This document shows positions 26,392-35,746 of a stretch of 64,000 nt of DNA, piece by piece. The notes below the pieces were generated by a model that saw only the letters and a program-made list of their open reading frames with translations, was not told where the DNA came from and did not search any database. Location of the stretch: NCBI GenBank assembly GCA_963821325.1, contig CAWGDC010000005.1, positions 186,001-250,000 of the forward strand, read 5' to 3'. This DNA is from PALSA-555 sp963821325. Lineage in GTDB: Bacteria > Actinomycetota > Acidimicrobiia > IMCC26256 > PALSA-555. Positions within the stretch are counted from its first letter, which is position 1. Each line of letters begins with the position of its first letter. The position numbers were made by a program, and so were the translations under genes.

Positions 26392-26491
26392 CCGCCCCCG
26401 CCGGCCATCCCGGGGGGCCGGCCCAGCCCCTGGCCTAGCCTCGGGCCGGGCGCACGGGACGCCGGCGGCGCGGGCCCGGAAGGCGGGGACC

Positions 26492-26614
26492 ATGCTCTGG
26501 AAACAGGTCAAGCCGAGTTACCGCACCCCGCTCGCGCCGAACTCCGCCGGCGGCCCCGCCGGCCGGCGCGTGACCGTTCGCGGCATCAGCGTGACCGTGG
26601 CGGCCGCGACATGA
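26492..26614 (+). CDS. 40-residue small ORF coupled to the next gene
   Basis: It starts MLWKQVKPSYRTPLAPNSAGG and ends TVAAAT. AAGGCGGGG precedes the ATG as a weak ribosome site. Its TGA overlaps the ATG of the following gene (ATGA at 26611-26614), the coupling style used throughout this window. No motif is recognised. The amino-acid use (Gly, Pro, Arg) could be chance in GC-rich DNA, so the case rests on the overlap and ribosome site. Confidence 0.4.
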   Translation: MLWKQVKPSYRTPLAPNSAGGPAGRRVTVRGISVTVAAAT

Positions 26615-26919
26615 CGCTGGAGGTCCCCTGCGCACCGAGCGGCGTGCTGCGCTTCGCCGACGACGTGGTCGAGCTGCTGAGCGGCGGTGACACCGTACGG
26701 ATCCCGGTGCTGGACATCACCCGGTTCAATTTCTGGGAGCCGAAGAAGGGCCGGTGCAAGGTGCAATTCGCGTACCGGGCGGGGATCGGCGGCGGCTCCC
26801 AGATCTTCTGGATCCAAGAGGCCGACCGCGACGCAGCGGTGGCGCTCGCCGAAGCCGCCGTCGCGGCGCGCAACGCCCGCCGCGACGGCGCGGCCAACCC
26901 CGGAGCGGGCGACGCCTAA
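26611..26919 (+). CDS. Hypothetical protein, 102 residues
   Basis: Product MTLEVPCAPSGVLRFADD..., with a beta-rich first two thirds (VVELLSGGDTVRIPVLDITRF, FNFWEPKKGRCKVQFAYR) and a C-terminal Ala-rich helix. Alternating strands ending in one amphipathic helix recall a PH-like fold, but no family is recognised. It lies between the thiolase and an aldo/keto reductase, both plus strand, without close spacing to either. Codon use matches its neighbours, so it is probably real. Confidence 0.6.
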   Translation: MTLEVPCAPSGVLRFADDVVELLSGGDTVRIPVLDITRFNFWEPKKGRCKVQFAYRAGIGGGSQIFWIQEADRDAAVALAEAAVAARNARRDGAANPGAGDA

Positions 26920-27023
26920 CGACACGCCCGCCGGCCGCCTACCCCAGGGGGTCTGGCGCCGGTGCCGTGGCACCGTCGGGGAGGGTCGGCGGTAGGGTCC
27001 CCGCGTCGACGAGGGAGCAGACG

Positions 27024-28003
27024 ATGCGCTACACGAGCCTGGGACGCACCGGCGTGCGGGTGTCGAGGGTGTGCCTCGGCATGATGAGCTTCGGGAACGA
27101 CAGCGAGCGGCCCTGGGTGCTCGACGAGCGAGCCGCCGAGCCGATCATCAAGTCCGCGGTCGACGGCGGCGTGACGTTCTTCGACACCGCCGACACCTAC
27201 TCGGGGGCGCGAGCGAGGTCGCGACCGGCAAGATCCTGCCCAAGTTCCTCACCCGCGACGAGATGGTCGTCGCGACGAAGGTGTTCATGCCGATGACCCC
27301 CGGCGAGAACGGGGGCGGGCTGTCCCGCAAGCACATCCTGTCGGCGATCGACGCCTCGTTGCAGCGGCTCAACCTGGACTACGTCGACCTCTACCAGATC
27401 CACCGGTGGGACAGCCGCACCCCCATCGAGGAGACGATGGAGGCCCTTCACGACGTCGTCCGCGTCGGCAAGGCCCGCTACCTCGGCGCCAGCAGCATGT
27501 TCGCGTGGCAGTTCGCCAAGGCGCAGCACGTCGCCGCGACGCACGGCTGGACCCCGTTCGTGGCGATGCAGAACCACTACAACCTCATCTACCGCGAAGA
27601 GGAACGCGAGATGATCCCCCAGTGCGTCGACCAGGGCGTCGGCGTGATCCCGTGGAGCCCCCTGGCCCGCGGGGTGCTGGCCGGGAACCGCGGCCGCGAC
27701 GGTGAGAAGCGCACCACCCGGTCCGAGACCGACCAGTTCACCGACTATCTCTACAGCCAGCCGACCGACTTCGACGTCGTCGACGCGGTCGCCGACGTCG
27801 CCGCGGATCGGGGCGTGCCGTCAGCGCAGATCGCGCTCGCCTGGCTCCTCGCCAAGCCCGGCGTGACCGCGCCGATCATCGGTGCGACGAAACCCGGCCA
27901 CATGGCGGACGCTCTCGCCGCCGAGGCGCTCGACCTCACCGACGACGAGATCAAGCGCCTTGAGGCCCCGTACGTCGCCCACCCGGTGCTCGGCCACTTC
28001 TGA
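27024..28003 (+). CDS. Aldo/keto reductase, one frameshift
   Basis: About 327 residues. RYTSLGRTGVRVSRVCLGMMSFG starts the domain (quoted here in two parts by sense). FFDTADTYSGG carries the catalytic Asp and Tyr; SLQRLNLDYVDLYQIHRWD, the Lys-containing VVATKVFM and IIGATKPGHMADAL (NADPH phosphate site) follow. The shift near 27205 is a missing G in a G-run: six Gs would restore GGASEVATGK. This is the only clear deletion among the errors seen. A GAGGGAG ribosome site precedes the ATG, and TAGGGT at 26993-26998 is a plausible -10. Likely NADPH-dependent carbonyl reductase. Confidence 0.88.
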
Positions 28004-28018
28004 GGCCGCGGCCCGCGC

Positions 28019-29938
28019 TCAGTCGACCTGGACCGGGACCGAGACCACGACCGTGTTCGGGCGGAACAGCAGCCGGGCCTTCAACGCCAGCGCCGTCTGG
28101 TTGTGCAGCAGCTGCTGCCACCAGTGGCGCACCACCACCTCGGGCAGCACCACCGTGATCACGTCGTTGGGTCGTCGGTCGTCGACCTCGTCGATGAACG
28201 ACAGGATCGGCCGGGTGATCTCCCGGTAGGGGGACTCGACGACCTCGAGCGTCACCCCGAGCCCGAGCTCCTGCCAGCGCTGGCGGAGCGCCGCGATGTG
28301 CTCGTCCTCGAGGTCCACGGTGACCGCGACCACCCGGTTCGGATGCAGCGCCTCCGCGTACACGAGCGCGTCGAGCGCGGCCCGGTTGACTTCGCTGATC
28401 GGCACCACGACCGTGTTGTGCCAGCTCGGGAGCTTCGCGTGCTCGGGGATCGCGAGCTGTCGCTCCACCGACTCGTAGTGCCGCTTGATCAGCTTGCAGG
28501 CGACCACGATCATCGGGATGACGACCGCGGGGATCCACGCGCCCGCGGTGAACTTCGAGATCAGGATCACGACGAGCACGATCGACGTCGCCGTCGCACC
28601 CGTCGCGTTGATCACCAGACCGAGCTGCCAGCCGCGCTCTCGGAGACGGAGATGGTGGCGGACCATGCCGATCTGCGAGAGCGTGAACGCCGTGAACAGA
28701 CCCACCGCGAAGAGCGGGACCAGCGAGTCGAGGTTGCCGCCGAAGGCCCAGAGGAGCACGGCGGCGCTGGCGGCCACCGCGATGATCCCGTTCGAGAAGA
28801 CGAGCCGGTCGCCGCGCTTGGCGAACTGGTGGGGGAGGAAGCCGTCGCGGGCGACGATCGACGACAGCCGGGGGAAGTCGGCGAACGACGTGTTGGCCGA
28901 CAGGCACAGGATCGCCGCGGCGGCCGCCATGAGCACGATGTACAGCGGGCTGCCCCGGCCGAACACGTGGTCGCCGAGCAGCGAGAGGAGGGTCTCCTTC
29001 GTCGAGACGGTCGGGCGGAGCCGCTCGGTCAGCACGGCGAGGCCGAGCAGCGGGCCGCCGAGGAAGATGCCCGTCCACATCAGCGTGATCGAGGCGTTCT
29101 TGGACTTCGGCTCCCGGAAGGCTGGCACCCCGTTCGAGATGGCCTCGACCCCGGAGAGGGCCACCGCACCCGACGAGAACGCCTTCATCAGCGCGAACAG
29201 CGTGATGCCCGTGACGAGCGCGCCGTTGTGGGTGAACGCGTTCAGCTGCGTGTGGTCGACCGGCAGGCGGTGCAGGCTCCCGGTGAACGAGCGGATCAGG
29301 CCGTCGACGATCAGCCCGGTCAACACCGCGACGTAGGTGTAGACGGGCAGGGCGAACAGCCGGCCCGCCTCGCGGAGCCCGCGCAGGTTGGCGAACATGA
29401 TCACGGCCACGAGGCTCAGGCTCACGGCCACCGGATGGTTCTGCAGCGGTTTGACCGCCGAGCTGATCGCCGCGGCGCCCGCCGCGGCGGACACCGCGAC
29501 GTTCAGCGTGTAGTCGACGAGCAGCGCCGCGGCGGCGACGAGCGACGGATTGGTGCCGAGGTTCTCCCGACTGACGATGTAGGAGCCGCCACCGTTCGGG
29601 TAGGCGTAGATCGTCTGGCGGTAGCTGAGCACGAGCAGCAGCAGCACCCCGATGAGGATGAGCGACAGCGGGACGAGATACCCGAGCGCCGCGACGCCCG
29701 CCACGGGGACGAGCACGGTCAGCATCACCTCGGTGCCGTACGCCGTGGACGACACCGCGTCGGAGGAGAACACCGGCAGCGCGATCCGCTTCGGCAGCAG
29801 CTCCGAGTCCTGGGCGTGCGTCGCCAGCGGACGACCGACGACGAAGCGCTTCACGGTCGAGACGGAGCCGCCGGCGAGACGGTGGCCGGCGCGACGGTCG
29901 ACGACGACGCGGTCGGTCCCTCGCCGTTGGGCCGTCAC
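28019..29938 (-). CDS. KimA-like K+ importer (APC superfamily)
   Basis: 639 residues. Near the N-terminus ELLPKRIALPVFSSDAVSS and TAYGTEVML match the KimA (YdaO) signature. About twelve helices follow, including SYRQTIYAYPNGGGSYIV with the broken-helix glycine motif of the APC fold. The C-terminal about 150 residues are soluble and USP-like (VVVPISEVNRAALDALVYAEAL, AVTVDLEDEHIAALRQRW). In Firmicutes KimA imports K+ by proton symport and is restrained by c-di-AMP (family knowledge). Standalone gene converging on the aldo/keto reductase with a 15-nt gap. Confidence 0.85.
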   Translation of the reverse strand: MTAQRRGTDRVVVDRRAGHRLAGGSVSTVKRFVVGRPLATHAQDSELLPKRIALPVFSSDAVSSTAYGTEVMLTVLVPVAGVAALGYLVPLSLILIGVLLLLVLSYRQTIYAYPNGGGSYIVSRENLGTNPSLVAAAALLVDYTLNVAVSAAAGAAAISSAVKPLQNHPVAVSLSLVAVIMFANLRGLREAGRLFALPVYTYVAVLTGLIVDGLIRSFTGSLHRLPVDHTQLNAFTHNGALVTGITLFALMKAFSSGAVALSGVEAISNGVPAFREPKSKNASITLMWTGIFLGGPLLGLAVLTERLRPTVSTKETLLSLLGDHVFGRGSPLYIVLMAAAAAILCLSANTSFADFPRLSSIVARDGFLPHQFAKRGDRLVFSNGIIAVAASAAVLLWAFGGNLDSLVPLFAVGLFTAFTLSQIGMVRHHLRLRERGWQLGLVINATGATATSIVLVVILISKFTAGAWIPAVVIPMIVVACKLIKRHYESVERQLAIPEHAKLPSWHNTVVVPISEVNRAALDALVYAEALHPNRVVAVTVDLEDEHIAALRQRWQELGLGVTLEVVESPYREITRPILSFIDEVDDRRPNDVITVVLPEVVVRHWWQQLLHNQTALALKARLLFRPNTVVVSVPVQVD

Positions 29939-29985
29939 GGGTCAGATCCTGGCAGGTCGGGCTCCCCCGCGGCGGGGCCGACCGA

Positions 29986-30915
29986 TCAGAAGGAGCTGGT
30001 GAGGAACGCGGCGATCCGGGCCATCGCCGCGTCGGCCTCCGGCACGAGCGCGTCCATGCCGACGAAGCCGTGGACCATGCCCTCGAAGCGGTGCAGCTCC
30101 ACCGGGACGTCGAAGCCGTCGAGGCGACGCGCGTACGCCTCGCCCTCGTCGCGCAGCGGGTCGAACTCCGCCGTGATCACGAGCGCCGGCGGCAGCCCGC
30201 CGAGGTCGGCGGCGCGCAGCGGCGACGCGAACGCGTCCGCGGGGTCGCCGTCGGGGCCGAGGTAGCACTCCCAGAACCACGCCATGTCGTCGGCGGTGAG
30301 CAGGTACCCGTCGCCATTCTCGCGATACGACGCCGTGTCACGGGCGGCGTCACAGACCGGATAGACGAGCACCTGCGCGGCGAGCGTCGGCCCGACCGCG
30401 CGGGCCCGCAACGCCACGCACGCGGCGAGGTTCCCGCCGGCGCTGTCGCCCGCCACCACGAGCCGGGTCGGGTCGCCGCCGAGCTGGTCGGCGTGGTCGG
30501 CGAGCCAGGCCGTCGCGGCCTCGCAGTCCTCGAGCGCGGCGGGGAACCGGTGCTCGGGGGCGAGGCGGTAGTCGACGCTCACGACGAGCGCGCCGGTGGC
30601 GTTGGCGAGACGCCGACAGATCCGGTCGTGGGTCTCGATGCCCATGAACACCCAGCCCCCGCCGTGGAAGTAGGCGACGACGGGCAGCGCCCGGTCGTCG
30701 GGCACGGGCGCATAGCAGCGGACGGAGCGGGGTCCGGCGCGGGTGTCGAGCTCGCGGTCCTCGACGCGGGCGACCGGCTGGGCGGGTCCGGCCCCCGCTT
30801 CGACGAACGCCAGAATGTTCTCGCGCAGCTCGTCGATCGGCTGGTCACGCAGCGGCGGGAGGTCGCGGGCCGCGCCGGCGTCGAGGAAGGCTTGCAGGGG
30901 GGCGGGGACGGGCAT
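29986..30915 (-). CDS. Alpha/beta hydrolase, HSL-type esterase
   Basis: 309 residues. It has YFHGGGWVFMG (HGGG oxyanion hole), GDSAGGNLAA (nucleophile Ser), a late EFDPLRDEGEAYARRL (catalytic Asp) and EGMVHGFVGM (catalytic His): the full hormone-sensitive-lipase triad. It hydrolyses short or bulky esters, possibly sterol esters or lactones in this context. The ATG overlaps the stop of the upstream hydrolase by 1 nt. Last gene of the minus operon 34381 to 29986. A close relative is at 53883-54839. Confidence 0.92.
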   Translation of the reverse strand: MPVPAPLQAFLDAGAARDLPPLRDQPIDELRENILAFVEAGAGPAQPVARVEDRELDTRAGPRSVRCYAPVPDDRALPVVAYFHGGGWVFMGIETHDRICRRLANATGALVVSVDYRLAPEHRFPAALEDCEAATAWLADHADQLGGDPTRLVVAGDSAGGNLAACVALRARAVGPTLAAQVLVYPVCDAARDTASYRENGDGYLLTADDMAWFWECYLGPDGDPADAFASPLRAADLGGLPPALVITAEFDPLRDEGEAYARRLDGFDVPVELHRFEGMVHGFVGMDALVPEADAAMARIAAFLTSSF

Positions 30916-31628
30916 CAGGCGGCTCGCCAGAACTGCTCGAGCACCGGGACGACCTCGTCGGGTCGCTCGATGATGCTCCAGTGCCCGGCGTCGAGCTCGA
31001 CGTAGGGCGCGTCGGCGAGCTCGGCGGCGGCGCGGCCGTAGGCGGGCGGTCCGTACTCGTCGCGGGCGCCCCAGAACACCCGCGCCGGCCGTCCGGCGCC
31101 GCCCGGCGGCGGTGACCACTCGGCGACGATGTCGACCGCGGACCGGTAGAGGGCGAGCACCGCCCGCTTCATCGCGTCGTCGATGCGGGCGGCGACACCC
31201 TCGGGATCGGGGTGCGCGGCGTCGCGCAGCGCGGCCGCCACCGCGTCGGGGGTCATGAGCTCCATGATCTGCTCGCCGACCTCGGGGGTCTGCCACTGCG
31301 TCGCGAGCTCGTGCCACGCGAACGCGGGGCTGACCGCCCCGTCCGCCAGCACCCAGGTGCGCACGAGGTCGGGACGCGTCGTCGCGACCCGCTGCGTGAG
31401 GAGCGAGCCCCAGTCGTGGCCGACCAGGTCGACGGGCTCCCCGATCGCCTCGAGCTCACCGACGAGCCACGCGGCGTACGCGTCCTTCGTGCAGGTGAAC
31501 CCGTCGGGGACCGGCGCGGCGAACCCCGGGAGGCGGGGACACACCACGTCGCTGCGGGTCAGGCGTTCGCGGATCGGGGCCCAGAGCTCCGCGGTGTCGG
31601 GGACGCCGTGGACCAGCACCGCCGGCAT
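30915..31628 (-). CDS. Alpha/beta hydrolase with Asp nucleophile (epoxide hydrolase/dehalogenase type)
   Basis: 237 residues, short for the family. LVHGVPDTAELWAPI gives the HGxP oxyanion motif, VGHDWGSLLTQRVA the nucleophile elbow with Asp, and LDAGHWSIIERP the catalytic His. The Asp nucleophile points to epoxide hydrolase or haloalkane dehalogenase chemistry rather than an esterase. Ser in GHDWGS is not the nucleophile. It sits 3 nt after the nitronate-monooxygenase-like gene and overlaps the next hydrolase by 1 nt. Confidence 0.88.
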   Translation of the reverse strand: MPAVLVHGVPDTAELWAPIRERLTRSDVVCPRLPGFAAPVPDGFTCTKDAYAAWLVGELEAIGEPVDLVGHDWGSLLTQRVATTRPDLVRTWVLADGAVSPAFAWHELATQWQTPEVGEQIMELMTPDAVAAALRDAAHPDPEGVAARIDDAMKRAVLALYRSAVDIVAEWSPPPGGAGRPARVFWGARDEYGPPAYGRAAAELADAPYVELDAGHWSIIERPDEVVPVLEQFWRAA

Positions 31629-31631
31629 CCG

Positions 31632-32750
31632 CTACTCCTCGTCGCGCAGCGTGTCGAGGCGCTGGGTGGCGTCGATGAACTCGTCGACGAGGTCGAGCAC
31701 CACGTCGCGGACCGGCCGGACCGACGACATCCGCCCGACGATCTGGCCCACGGGCATGACCCGCAGCTCGTCGACCTGGTACTTCGCGACGCGTCGTTGC
31801 GCCTCGGCGGTCGCCATGTACTGCAGCGGCATGGGCAGGTAGCCCGGCGAGTCGGGTCGCTCCCACGCCTCCGTCCACGGGGTGCGCAGCTGGCGTGCCG
31901 GCTTCCCGGTGAGCACCCGGGACCGGACGGTGTCGCGCGACCCGGCGGCGATGAGCCGATCCATGACCACCGGCGCGGTGTCGCTCTCGGTCGTGGTGAG
32001 CCAGATGGACCCGGTCCAGACGCCGTCGGCGCCGAGCGCCATCGCCGCGGCCATCTGGCGTCCGGAGCCGATCCCCCCGGCCGCGAGGACCGGGACGCGG
32101 TCGCCGACCGCGTCGACCACCTCGGGGACGAGGACCATGCCGGCGACGTCGCCGGTGTGGCCGCCCGCCTCGTAGCCCTGGGCGACGATCATGTCGACGC
32201 CCTGGTTCACCTGCCGCTCGGCGTGGGCCAGGCTGCCGACCAGCGCGGCGACCTTCACGTCGTGCTCGTGCGCCAGGTCGACCACGTCCTTCGGTGGGGG
32301 GCCGAGCGCGTTCACGAGCAGCTTGATGGGGTGCGAGAGCGAGATGTCGACCTGGGGCCGCGCGCCCTCGTGGGTCCAGCCGAGCAGCCCGCTGCGGTCG
32401 TCGTCCTCGTTCAGGGGTGGGACGTTGTGCTCGTCGAGCACCTTCTCGATGAAGTCCTTGTGCTCCTGGGGGATCATGTCGGCGAGCTGCTGCTCCATGC
32501 GGTCGGGGTCGAGCTCCCCGCCCGAGCCGGCGTAGCTCGCGGGCATGACGACATCGACGCCGTAGGGCCGGCCGTCGACGTGGTCGTCGAGCCAGCGCAG
32601 CTCGATCTCGAGCTGGTCGGGGGTGAACGCGAGCGCGCCGAGCACGCCCATCCCGCCCGCCTTGCTGACCGCGGCGACGACGTCCCGGCAGTGGCTGAAC
32701 GCGAACAGCGGCAGGTCCAGGCCGAACAGCTCGGTGGCTCGGGTGCGCAT
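31632..32750 (-). CDS. Nitronate monooxygenase/2-nitropropane dioxygenase-like flavoprotein
   Basis: 372 residues, FMN-binding TIM barrel. ELFGLDLPLFAFSHCRDV, AVSKAGGMGVLGAL, MIVAQGYEAGGHTGDV (active-site His), VPVLAAGGIGSGRQMAAAM and ALGADGVWTGSIWL (phosphate-binding) follow the family order. A sequence insert at about residues 75-125 is unusual. Members oxidise nitronates or, in steroid pathways (IpdC), reduce a CoA intermediate; this one does not closely match IpdC, so the substrate is open. AAGAGGAG precedes the ATG. Second gene of the FadD19-like copy 2 operon. Confidence 0.88.
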   Translation of the reverse strand: MRTRATELFGLDLPLFAFSHCRDVVAAVSKAGGMGVLGALAFTPDQLEIELRWLDDHVDGRPYGVDVVMPASYAGSGGELDPDRMEQQLADMIPQEHKDFIEKVLDEHNVPPLNEDDDRSGLLGWTHEGARPQVDISLSHPIKLLVNALGPPPKDVVDLAHEHDVKVAALVGSLAHAERQVNQGVDMIVAQGYEAGGHTGDVAGMVLVPEVVDAVGDRVPVLAAGGIGSGRQMAAAMALGADGVWTGSIWLTTTESDTAPVVMDRLIAAGSRDTVRSRVLTGKPARQLRTPWTEAWERPDSPGYLPMPLQYMATAEAQRRVAKYQVDELRVMPVGQIVGRMSSVRPVRDVVLDLVDEFIDATQRLDTLRDEE

Positions 32751-32762
32751 GGGCTCCTCTTC

Positions 32763-34381
32763 TCAGACGGGGGACGCGGCGCCGGTGGCGACGACCTTCG
32801 CCCACCGGTAGTCCGGCTTCCCGGACGGGGATCGGACGATCGACGGCACGACGTGCAGCTCGCGTGGCACCTTGAACCCGGCGAGCTGGCTGCGGCAGTG
32901 CTCCTGGATCGACTCGAGGGTGAGGGTCGTGTCGTCGCGGGGCTGCACCACCGCGACGACCCGCTGCCCCCACCGGTCGTCGGGGACGCCGACGACCGTG
33001 CAGTCGTACACCGCGGGATGCGACTTGATCGCGGCTTCGACCTCCTCGGGGTAGATCTTCTCGCCCCCCGAGTTGATCGACACCGACCCGCGGCCGAGCA
33101 GCACGATGCGGCCGTCCGCCTCGACGGTCGCGAAGTCGCCGGGGATCGAGAAGCGCGTCCCGTCCGGACCGGTCACGAACGTCTGCGCCGACTTCTCCGG
33201 GTCCTTGTAGTACTCGAGCGGGATGTTGCCGGTGCGGGCCAGCTTCCCGACGACCCCCGACCCCGGCGCCACCGGCTGCAGGTCGTCGTCGAGGACGACC
33301 GTGTCGAGGATCGCGGTGACCCGGGGTCCCCGCGCCTCGGTCTGGCCGGCTTGCACGAGCGTGTAGCCGTTCGACCCCGTCTCGGACGCGCCGATCGCCT
33401 CGCTGACGATGATCGACGGGAGCCGGGCGAGGAGCCGCTCCTTCACCGCGGGGGAGAACACCGCTGCGGTGCTCGACAGGCTCACCAGGGACGTGAGGTC
33501 GTAGTCGGCGCCCGGCTCGTCGAGCGCCTCGACGAGCGGCCGGCCCATGGCGTCGCCGGTGATCATGATGCTGTTGACCCGCTCCTGCCCGACCAGGCGC
33601 CACACCCGGTCCGGGTCGAACTTGGCGACGAGCACCACCTTGTTGCCCTGGAACGAGCCGCCCATCACCGACCACTGCGAGGCGCCGTGCATCAACGGCG
33701 CGATCGGCAGCATCGTCGCCGGGTCCCGGGTGTGGGCCCGCTCGACGAGCGCCTCCGGTCGATCCACCCGCGTGTTCGTGGTCGGGTCGATCCCGCCCCC
33801 CAGCGCGAAGAACACGTCCTCGTGGCGCCACACGACCCCTTTGGGCATCCCGGTCGTTCCGCCCGTGTAGAGGATGTAGTGGTCGTCGGGGGAGCGAGGA
33901 CCGAAGTCGCGCTCGGGTGACCCCGCCGGCCATCGCCGCCTCGTAGGGGACCGAGTGCCAGCGGGCCGAGGTCGGCGCCGCTGCCGTCCTCGATCACGAT
34001 GGAGTGGGTCAGCATCGGCAGGTCGCCGAGCACGTTCGCGACCCGGGGCGCGAACTCGCGCTGGTAGACGAGGGCCCGGAGGTCGGCGTTCGCGAACAGG
34101 TACGCGAGCTCCCCCTCGACGTAGCGGTAGTTGATGTTGACCCACACGGCCCGCAGCTTGAACACGGCCCACAGCGTCTCGACCCACTCGACCGAGTTGT
34201 AGGCGTAGATCCCGACGTGGTCACCCGGGCCGATGCCGTGCGCGGCGAGATGGTGGGCCAGCCGGTTGGCGCGGGCCTCCATCTCGGCGTAGGTGCGGCG
34301 TTGCCCCTCGGCCACGAGGTACTCGCGGGATCCGAAGTGGTCGGCGGCGTGCTCGAACAGGTCGGCGAGGTTGAACTCCAT
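32763..34381 (-). CDS. FadD19-like steroid/acyl-CoA ligase, copy 2, frameshifted
   Basis: About 539 residues. Starts MEFNLADLFEHAADHFG, like copy 1. Motifs: YILYTGGTTGMPKGVVW, IAPLMHGASQWSVMGG, IMITGDAMGRPL, GASETGSNG, GNIPLEYYKDPEKSA, IPGDFATVEADGRIVLLGRG, INSGGEKIYPEEVEA, SPSGKPDYRWAK. This is the FadD19 layout. Two close +1 shifts near 33920-33950 interrupt the linker before RDFGPRS. It is first in a minus operon with a flavoprotein and two hydrolases. A -10 box lies 9 nt before its ATG, and a 17-bp inverted repeat overlaps the likely -35. Confidence 0.87.
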
Positions 34382-34389
34382 CGGCCCGC

Positions 34390-34395
34390 ACTCTA
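34390..34395 (-). promoter_or_regulatory. Minus-strand -10 box TAGAGT for the FadD19-like copy 2 operon
   Basis: TAGAGT (34395 to 34390) ends 9 nt before ATG 34381, so the mRNA is probably leaderless. CTGACG on the minus strand (34419-34414) is a -35 candidate at 18-nt spacing and is one arm of the adjacent inverted repeat. Confidence 0.55.
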
Positions 34396-34403
34396 CGGGC
34401 CGC

Positions 34404-34420
34404 TCTGACGGGCCGTCAGA
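34404..34420. promoter_or_regulatory. TGACG-N3-CGTCA inverted repeat, site 2
   Basis: TCTGACGG-G-CCGTCAGA, perfect 8+1+8 symmetry. It covers the likely -35 of the minus-strand ligase promoter, so a bound protein would block it. Confidence 0.6.
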
Positions 34421-34525
34421 CGGCAGGGGGCCCCGATCCGGCCGACCGCAACGTTGCCCCGGCTGGTCGTGTCGCCCGCCGCGGCGGCCCGCGCTGGGAT
34501 GACGGACGCGCGACCGGTGTGCTCA

Positions 34526-34543
34526 ACTGACGCCCCCGTCAGT
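34526..34543. promoter_or_regulatory. TGACG-N4-CGTCA inverted repeat, site 3
   Basis: ACTGACG-CCCC-CGTCAGT, perfect 7-bp arms, 24 nt before GTG 34567 of the Ltp2-like gene. Same half-site as sites 1 and 2 with one more spacer base. Confidence 0.5.
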
Positions 34544-34566
34544 CCCGAGGCCGCGAGGGAGCACCC

Positions 34567-35736
34567 GTGGACCGCACGCCCGTCATCGTGGGCACCGGCC
34601 TGTCCGACTATCCGAAGGCGCCCGAGCTCGACGGCGTCCAGCACCACGTGCAGGCCCTGCAGCGGGCCCTCGCCGACTCCGGCGTCGAGAAGTCCGAGAT
34701 CAACGGGTACGTCAGCGCGGGCGGCGGCGGCCTGATGATCGACGATGCGGTCACGATGGCCGAGTACCTGCGCATCGACCACCGCTACATCGACGGCACG
34801 ATGACCGGCGGCTCGTCCTTCGAGTTCCACGTCCAGCACCTCGCGGCCGCGATCCGCGAGGGCCTCTGCGACGTGGCGCTCATCACCTACGGCTCCGACC
34901 AGCTGAGCCGGATGGGCCGCCGGCTCGGCACCGGGGGCTTCCAGCGACCGGGGTCGCGCGTCGGTGGCCCCATCCAGTACGAGGCGCCCTACGGCAACTC
35001 CCTCGTCGGCGCCTACGCCATGCACGCCGCCCGCCACATGCACGAGTTCGGCACGACACCCGCGCAGCTCGCCGAGATCGCCGTCGGCATCCGCGAGTAC
35101 GCCACCCTCAACCCGCACGCCATCTACCGCGACCCGATCACCGTCGACGACGTCCTGAACAGCCGCATGATCGCCGACCCGCTGCACAAGCTCGACTGCT
35201 GCGCGATCACCGACGGGGGCGGCGCGATCCTCATGACGACCGCCGACCGGGCGAAGGACCTCCGCCAACCCCCGGTCTACGTGCTCGGTGCGGCCGGCGC
35301 CGAGACGCACTGGAACGTGAGCCAGCAGCCCGACTTCACGACCTGCGCCGGCGCCCTCGCCGGCCCGGTGGCGTTCGAGCGCGCCGGGCTCACACCCGAC
35401 GACATCGACATGCTGATGTTCTACGACTCGTTCACGATCACCTGCCTGATCCTCCTGGAGAGCCTCGGGTTCGTGCCCCGCGGCGAGGGCGGCCCGTTCG
35501 TCGCCGAAGGTCACCTCAAGCGCGGCGGGCGCTGGCCGCTGAACACCGACGGAGGCGGGCTGTCGTCGTCGCACCCCGGGATGCGCGGCATCTTCTTGCT
35601 CATCGAGGCGGCCCGGCAGCTGCGCGGCCAAGCCGGCGACGCGCAGGTGCCCGACTGCCGCACCGCGATCTGCGCCGGGTCGGGCGGCTGGCTGAGCGCC
35701 ATCGGCGTCGCCATCCTCGGCGCCGAGCATCCGTGA
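34567..35736 (+). CDS. Ltp2-like thiolase-fold aldol-lyase/lipid-transfer protein
   Basis: 389 residues. Thiolase fold with TPVIVGTGLSDYPK at the N-terminus, AGGGGLMIDDAVT, and TMTGGSSFEFHVQHLA where normal thiolases have the nucleophile Cys; no Cys is present there. HxHK-type C-terminal motif is replaced by SSSHPGMRG. This residue loss plus an adjacent DUF35 gene is the pattern of Ltp2, the retro-aldolase that removes the last two carbons of the cholesterol side chain with ChsH2 (family knowledge). GAGGGAG precedes GTG 34567. Preceded by two inverted repeats. Confidence 0.82.
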   Translation: MDRTPVIVGTGLSDYPKAPELDGVQHHVQALQRALADSGVEKSEINGYVSAGGGGLMIDDAVTMAEYLRIDHRYIDGTMTGGSSFEFHVQHLAAAIREGLCDVALITYGSDQLSRMGRRLGTGGFQRPGSRVGGPIQYEAPYGNSLVGAYAMHAARHMHEFGTTPAQLAEIAVGIREYATLNPHAIYRDPITVDDVLNSRMIADPLHKLDCCAITDGGGAILMTTADRAKDLRQPPVYVLGAAGAETHWNVSQQPDFTTCAGALAGPVAFERAGLTPDDIDMLMFYDSFTITCLILLESLGFVPRGEGGPFVAEGHLKRGGRWPLNTDGGGLSSSHPGMRGIFLLIEAARQLRGQAGDAQVPDCRTAICAGSGGWLSAIGVAILGAEHP

Positions 35737-35746
35737 GAGGGGCCTG

